From Profundibacterium mesophilum KAUST100406-0324 (GTDB lineage Bacteria; Pseudomonadota; Alphaproteobacteria; Rhodobacterales; Rhodobacteraceae), in contig NZ_APKE01000014.1 in the NCBI RefSeq assembly GCF_009835145.1, positions 1 to 64,000 of the forward strand: a stretch of 64,000 nt of DNA, in the 5' to 3' direction. Position numbers and translations under genes: made by a program. The notes beneath the pieces are model-generated. The model was not told where the DNA came from. It searched no databases and saw only the letters and a program-made list of their open reading frames with translations. How positions within the stretch are numbered: position 1 is the first letter of the stretch; every line of letters starts with the position of its first letter. Positions 61,748-64,000 of this stretch are shown piece by piece.

Positions 61748-62779
61748 TCAGGCGGATTCGCGCATCACCAGCTTGCCATCGAAAAGGCTGATCTCACGCT
61801 CGCACGGCATGCTCTCGGTCTCGATGACCTGCGCGATCTGCTGAACCGCCAGCTCGGCGATCGCACCGTAATCCTGCGCGATCGTGGTCAGGGAGGGGCA
61901 GGTGAAGCGGGAAAACGGATGATCGTCATGCCCGGCGATCCGCAACTCGCAATCGGAACCGTGGCCGACCTTGATCCCGAGCCCGAAGGCGGCCGAGAGC
62001 AGGCCGATCGCCAGCCGGTCATTGCTGCACAGGATCGTCCGCGAGGGGAAGGCGCCGTCCTCGAGCAGCCTGCGCCCTTCCCGAAGACCGAACTCCTCGA
62101 TGCTCCACCCGGACCCTTCGGCATGGACGATGCGCGGCTCGTGGCCGTGACGCTCCATCCCGGCGAGATAGGCCAGGCGGCGCTTGTTGGCATTCGGGTT
62201 GAGCGGCGTCCTCATCTCGAAAAGGCAGGGCGGCTCGCCGGTGCGGCACAGGTAATCGGTCATCAGCCCAATGCTCTGGACATTGTCGGTTCCGACGAAG
62301 GCGGCGCCGGCCTCCTCGATATCCGCATCGAAAAGGACCATCGGCACGGTTTCGGCAAAGGCGCGGACATGGTCACGATCGGAGGCACGGCCGAAAGGAG
62401 CAAGCAGGATGCCGGCCGGCTTGAGGGCCTTGAGCGCCTCGAGATTGGCGGTCTCCTGTGCCGGCTTGCCGTGCGAGCTGCGCACGATGGGACTGTATCC
62501 CGCATCGATGCAGGCGAGCTCGACGACGCGTCCGATTTCGGTGAAGAACGGATCGGCGAGGTTCGGCACGATGATCCCGATGCTGTTCGTCCTGCGCCGG
62601 TTCTGGTTCATCGCATAGATGTTGGGCTGGTAGTCGTAGGTCCGCAGGGCCGTCTCGATCCGCTCGCGCGTCGATCTCCTGACGCTCATCGGGTCCTGGA
62701 AATACTTCGAGACGGTCGGGCGGGAAATCCCGCTCGCCTTGGCGAATTCCTCCATGTTCCTGATTTTCGGATTCTGCAT
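61748..62779 (-). CDS. LacI-family transcriptional regulator of the polyol operon
   Basis: The 343-residue regulator has an N-terminal helix-turn-helix (EFAKASGISRPTVSKYFQDP, about 10-29), a hinge and a periplasmic-binding-protein-like effector domain (SIGIIVPNLADPFFTEIG, ILLAPFGRASDRD, GTDNVQSIGLM, ILCSNDRLAIGLLSAAFGLG). Its place next to smoE and the shared operator-like sites suggest it senses polyols. The ATG at 62779 has GGAAAGG upstream; a longer reading to 62857 would cover the operator. Confidence 0.88.
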   Translation of the reverse strand: MQNPKIRNMEEFAKASGISRPTVSKYFQDPMSVRRSTRERIETALRTYDYQPNIYAMNQNRRRTNSIGIIVPNLADPFFTEIGRVVELACIDAGYSPIVRSSHGKPAQETANLEALKALKPAGILLAPFGRASDRDHVRAFAETVPMVLFDADIEEAGAAFVGTDNVQSIGLMTDYLCRTGEPPCLFEMRTPLNPNANKRRLAYLAGMERHGHEPRIVHAEGSGWSIEEFGLREGRRLLEDGAFPSRTILCSNDRLAIGLLSAAFGLGIKVGHGSDCELRIAGHDDHPFSRFTCPSLTTIAQDYGAIAELAVQQIAQVIETESMPCEREISLFDGKLVMRESA

Positions 62780-63074
62780 GAAGGGCCCTTTCCCCGTCGT
62801 GGCCAGGCACTGTTTCACCCAGTGGTAAACTTTTTCTTTGCGCCAGTAAAGTTTCATGAGTGCCGGCGGCGATCCGCACGGTGCATCACTCCCTCGCCGG
62901 GGCGCTCCCTCGCCGGGGGTGCGGGGGCATGCGGAGGCGGGCAGGGCACCCGATGCCCGGCCATGGGGCCGAACACGGGCCCGAGCACGGGATCAAGCAT
63001 CGGGCCGGACTGCGTGGCCCAGGCGACATGAGGCTGTTACCAAAGCCACGGAGCGGGCGGCGCCGGTATCCCGA
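62780..63074. other. Control region of the LacI-type gene and 3' region of argG
   Basis: No gene is seen in these 295 bases. Near the regulator gene are the candidate operator, a perfect 7-bp inverted repeat AAACTTT/AAAGTTT (62827-62833 and 62848-62854) and a CACTG/CAGTG pair (62808-62812, 62820-62824). The part near argG is GC-rich; no clear terminator for argG was found. Confidence 0.5.
62836..62851. promoter_or_regulatory. Candidate SmoR operator before the regulator gene
   Basis: CTTTGCGCCAGTAAAG is a 16-base site sharing CTTTGCGC and the AAA of the other half with the site before smoE. It lies 57 bases upstream of the regulator's start, inside a wider inverted repeat AAACTTT/AAAGTTT, as expected for autoregulation. 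Confidence 0.5.
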
Positions 63075-64000
63075 TCAGCCGCGGCGGTTGCGGTTCGCCA
63101 GGAGCTTGAGACGCAGCGCGTTGAGCTTGATGAAGCCCGCCGCGTCCTTCTGGTCATAGGCGCCGGCATCGTCCTCGAAGGTCACATGCGCCTCGGAATA
63201 GAGGCTCTTGTCGGACCAGCGGCCCACGGTGCGCGCAACGCCCTTGTAGAGCTTCAGCCGCACGGTTCCCTCGACATGCTCCTGACTCTTGTCGATCGCG
63301 GCCTGGAGCATTTCGCGCTCCGGGCTGAACCAGAAGCCGTTATAGATCAGCTCGGCATAGCGCGGCATCAGCTCGTCCTTGAGATGCGCCGCCCCGCGAT
63401 CGAGCGTGATCTGCTCGATGCCGCGATGCGCCTCGAGCAGCAGCGTGCCGCCCGGGGTCTCGTAGATGCCGCGAGACTTCATGCCCACGAACCGCCCCTC
63501 GACAAGGTCGAGCCGTCCGCAGCCGTGCTTGCCGCCCAGCTCGTTCAGCTTCGTCAGGATCCCGGCGGGCGACATGGCGGTGCCGTCGATGCTGACCGCG
63601 TCGCCCTTCTCGAAACCGATCTCGACGAATTCGGGGCTGTCCGGCGCATCTTCCGGATTGACGGTGCGCTGGTAGACGTAGTCGGGCGCATCGACCGCCG
63701 GATCCTCGAGCACCTTGCCCTCCGAGGAGGTGTGCAGGAGGTTCGCGTCGACGGAGAAGGGCGCCTCGCCGCGCTTGTCCTTGGCCACCGGGATCTGGTT
63801 CATCTCGGCGAATTCGATCAGCTTGGTGCGGCTCGTCAGGTCCCATTCGCGCCAGGGGGCGATCACCTTGATGTCGGGGTTGAGCGCATAGGCCGACAGC
63901 TCGAAGCGGACCTGGTCGTTGCCCTTGCCGGTCGCCCCATGGGCCACGGCATCGGCGCCGGTCATCTCGGCGATCTCGACGAGACGCTTGGAGATCAGCG
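63075..64000 (-). CDS. argG: Argininosuccinate synthase (5' end beyond window)
   Basis: ArgG joins citrulline and aspartate with ATP to form argininosuccinate in arginine synthesis. The visible 308 residues run from the window edge, through the [22 protein letters not shown] motif region (aspartate and citrulline binding, split here), [20 protein letters not shown], to the C-terminal [26 protein letters not shown]. The first part, with the ATP-binding loop, is outside. The reading frame is intact to the edge. Confidence 0.95.
   Translation of the reverse strand, partial: LISKRLVEIAEMTGADAVAHGATGKGNDQVRFELSAYALNPDIKVIAPWREWDLTSRTKLIEFAEMNQIPVAKDKRGEAPFSVDANLLHTSSEGKVLEDPAVDAPDYVYQRTVNPEDAPDSPEFVEIGFEKGDAVSIDGTAMSPAGILTKLNELGGKHGCGRLDLVEGRFVGMKSRGIYETPGGTLLLEAHRGIEQITLDRGAAHLKDELMPRYAELIYNGFWFSPEREMLQAAIDKSQEHVEGTVRLKLYKGVARTVGRWSDKSLYSEAHVTFEDDAGAYDQKDAAGFIKLNALRLKLLANRNRRG

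Noticed and set aside
1-64000. CRISPR array
   Set aside because: No regularly spaced direct repeats with unique spacers were seen anywhere in the window.

Overview
The window looks like a chromosome segment of a high-GC alphaproteobacterium of the Rhodobacterales (Rhodobacter/Paracoccus/Roseobacter relatives). The evidence is the gene order hemD-mic60-hemY, regA/regB, tsaE-addB-addA-trxA, hslVU, timA-mltA-smr, fxsA-secB-dnaQ-coaE-aroE-maf and hemJ-rho-mnmE-mnmG-rsmG-parA-parB, plus a sorbitol/mannitol (smo/mtlK) operon like the one known from Rhodobacter sphaeroides. Family assignments come from motifs and remembered family features; no search was run.

Positions 1-6450 are accessory DNA. An IS66-type element ends at about 82 and sits in the 3' remnant of a type I restriction specificity gene (hsdS). 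A small TraD-like gene and a MobA/MobL relaxase diverge across a recognisable Q-type/Ti-like origin of transfer. Four genes of unknown function follow, two of them preceded by strong inverted repeats. A tyrosine integrase lies next to a candidate attachment core that resembles a tRNA 3' end. Together these look like the right end of an integrative and mobilizable element whose other end is off the window.

Positions 6.5-40.2 kb are core chromosome: a SCO1/SenC copper protein, purU, tRNA-Thr(CGU), the hemY/mic60/hemD block, tsaD, an EVE protein, an acyl-CoA synthetase, ahcY, the RegBA redox two-component system, and a run from a PAS protein through tsaE, addB and addA to trxA and hslVU. In that run tsaE is fused in frame to a MurU-like nucleotidyltransferase, and the AmgK kinase gene expected between them is absent. 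Further on come envelope and export genes (mltA, timA, fxsA, secB) and then dnaQ, coaE, aroE and maf, read leftwards.

At 40.25-40.65 kb an intergenic stretch with one perfect and several near DnaA boxes and an AT-rich tract is the candidate chromosomal origin. Genes left of it (maf, aroE, coaE, dnaQ) read left, and genes right of it (hemJ, rho, mnmE, mnmG, rsmG, parA, parB) read right. Two perfect 16-bp parS palindromes lie in the first codons of mnmG and rsmG, beside parAB, so origin and centromere are together here.

Positions 48-55 kb hold hemW-rdgB-rph, hrcA-grpE and mutS. Positions 55-62.8 kb hold the polyol operon, read leftwards: a LacI-type regulator, binding protein, two permeases, ATPase, sorbitol dehydrogenase and mannitol dehydrogenase. 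Two matching candidate operators lie before the binding-protein gene and before the regulator gene. The window ends inside argG.
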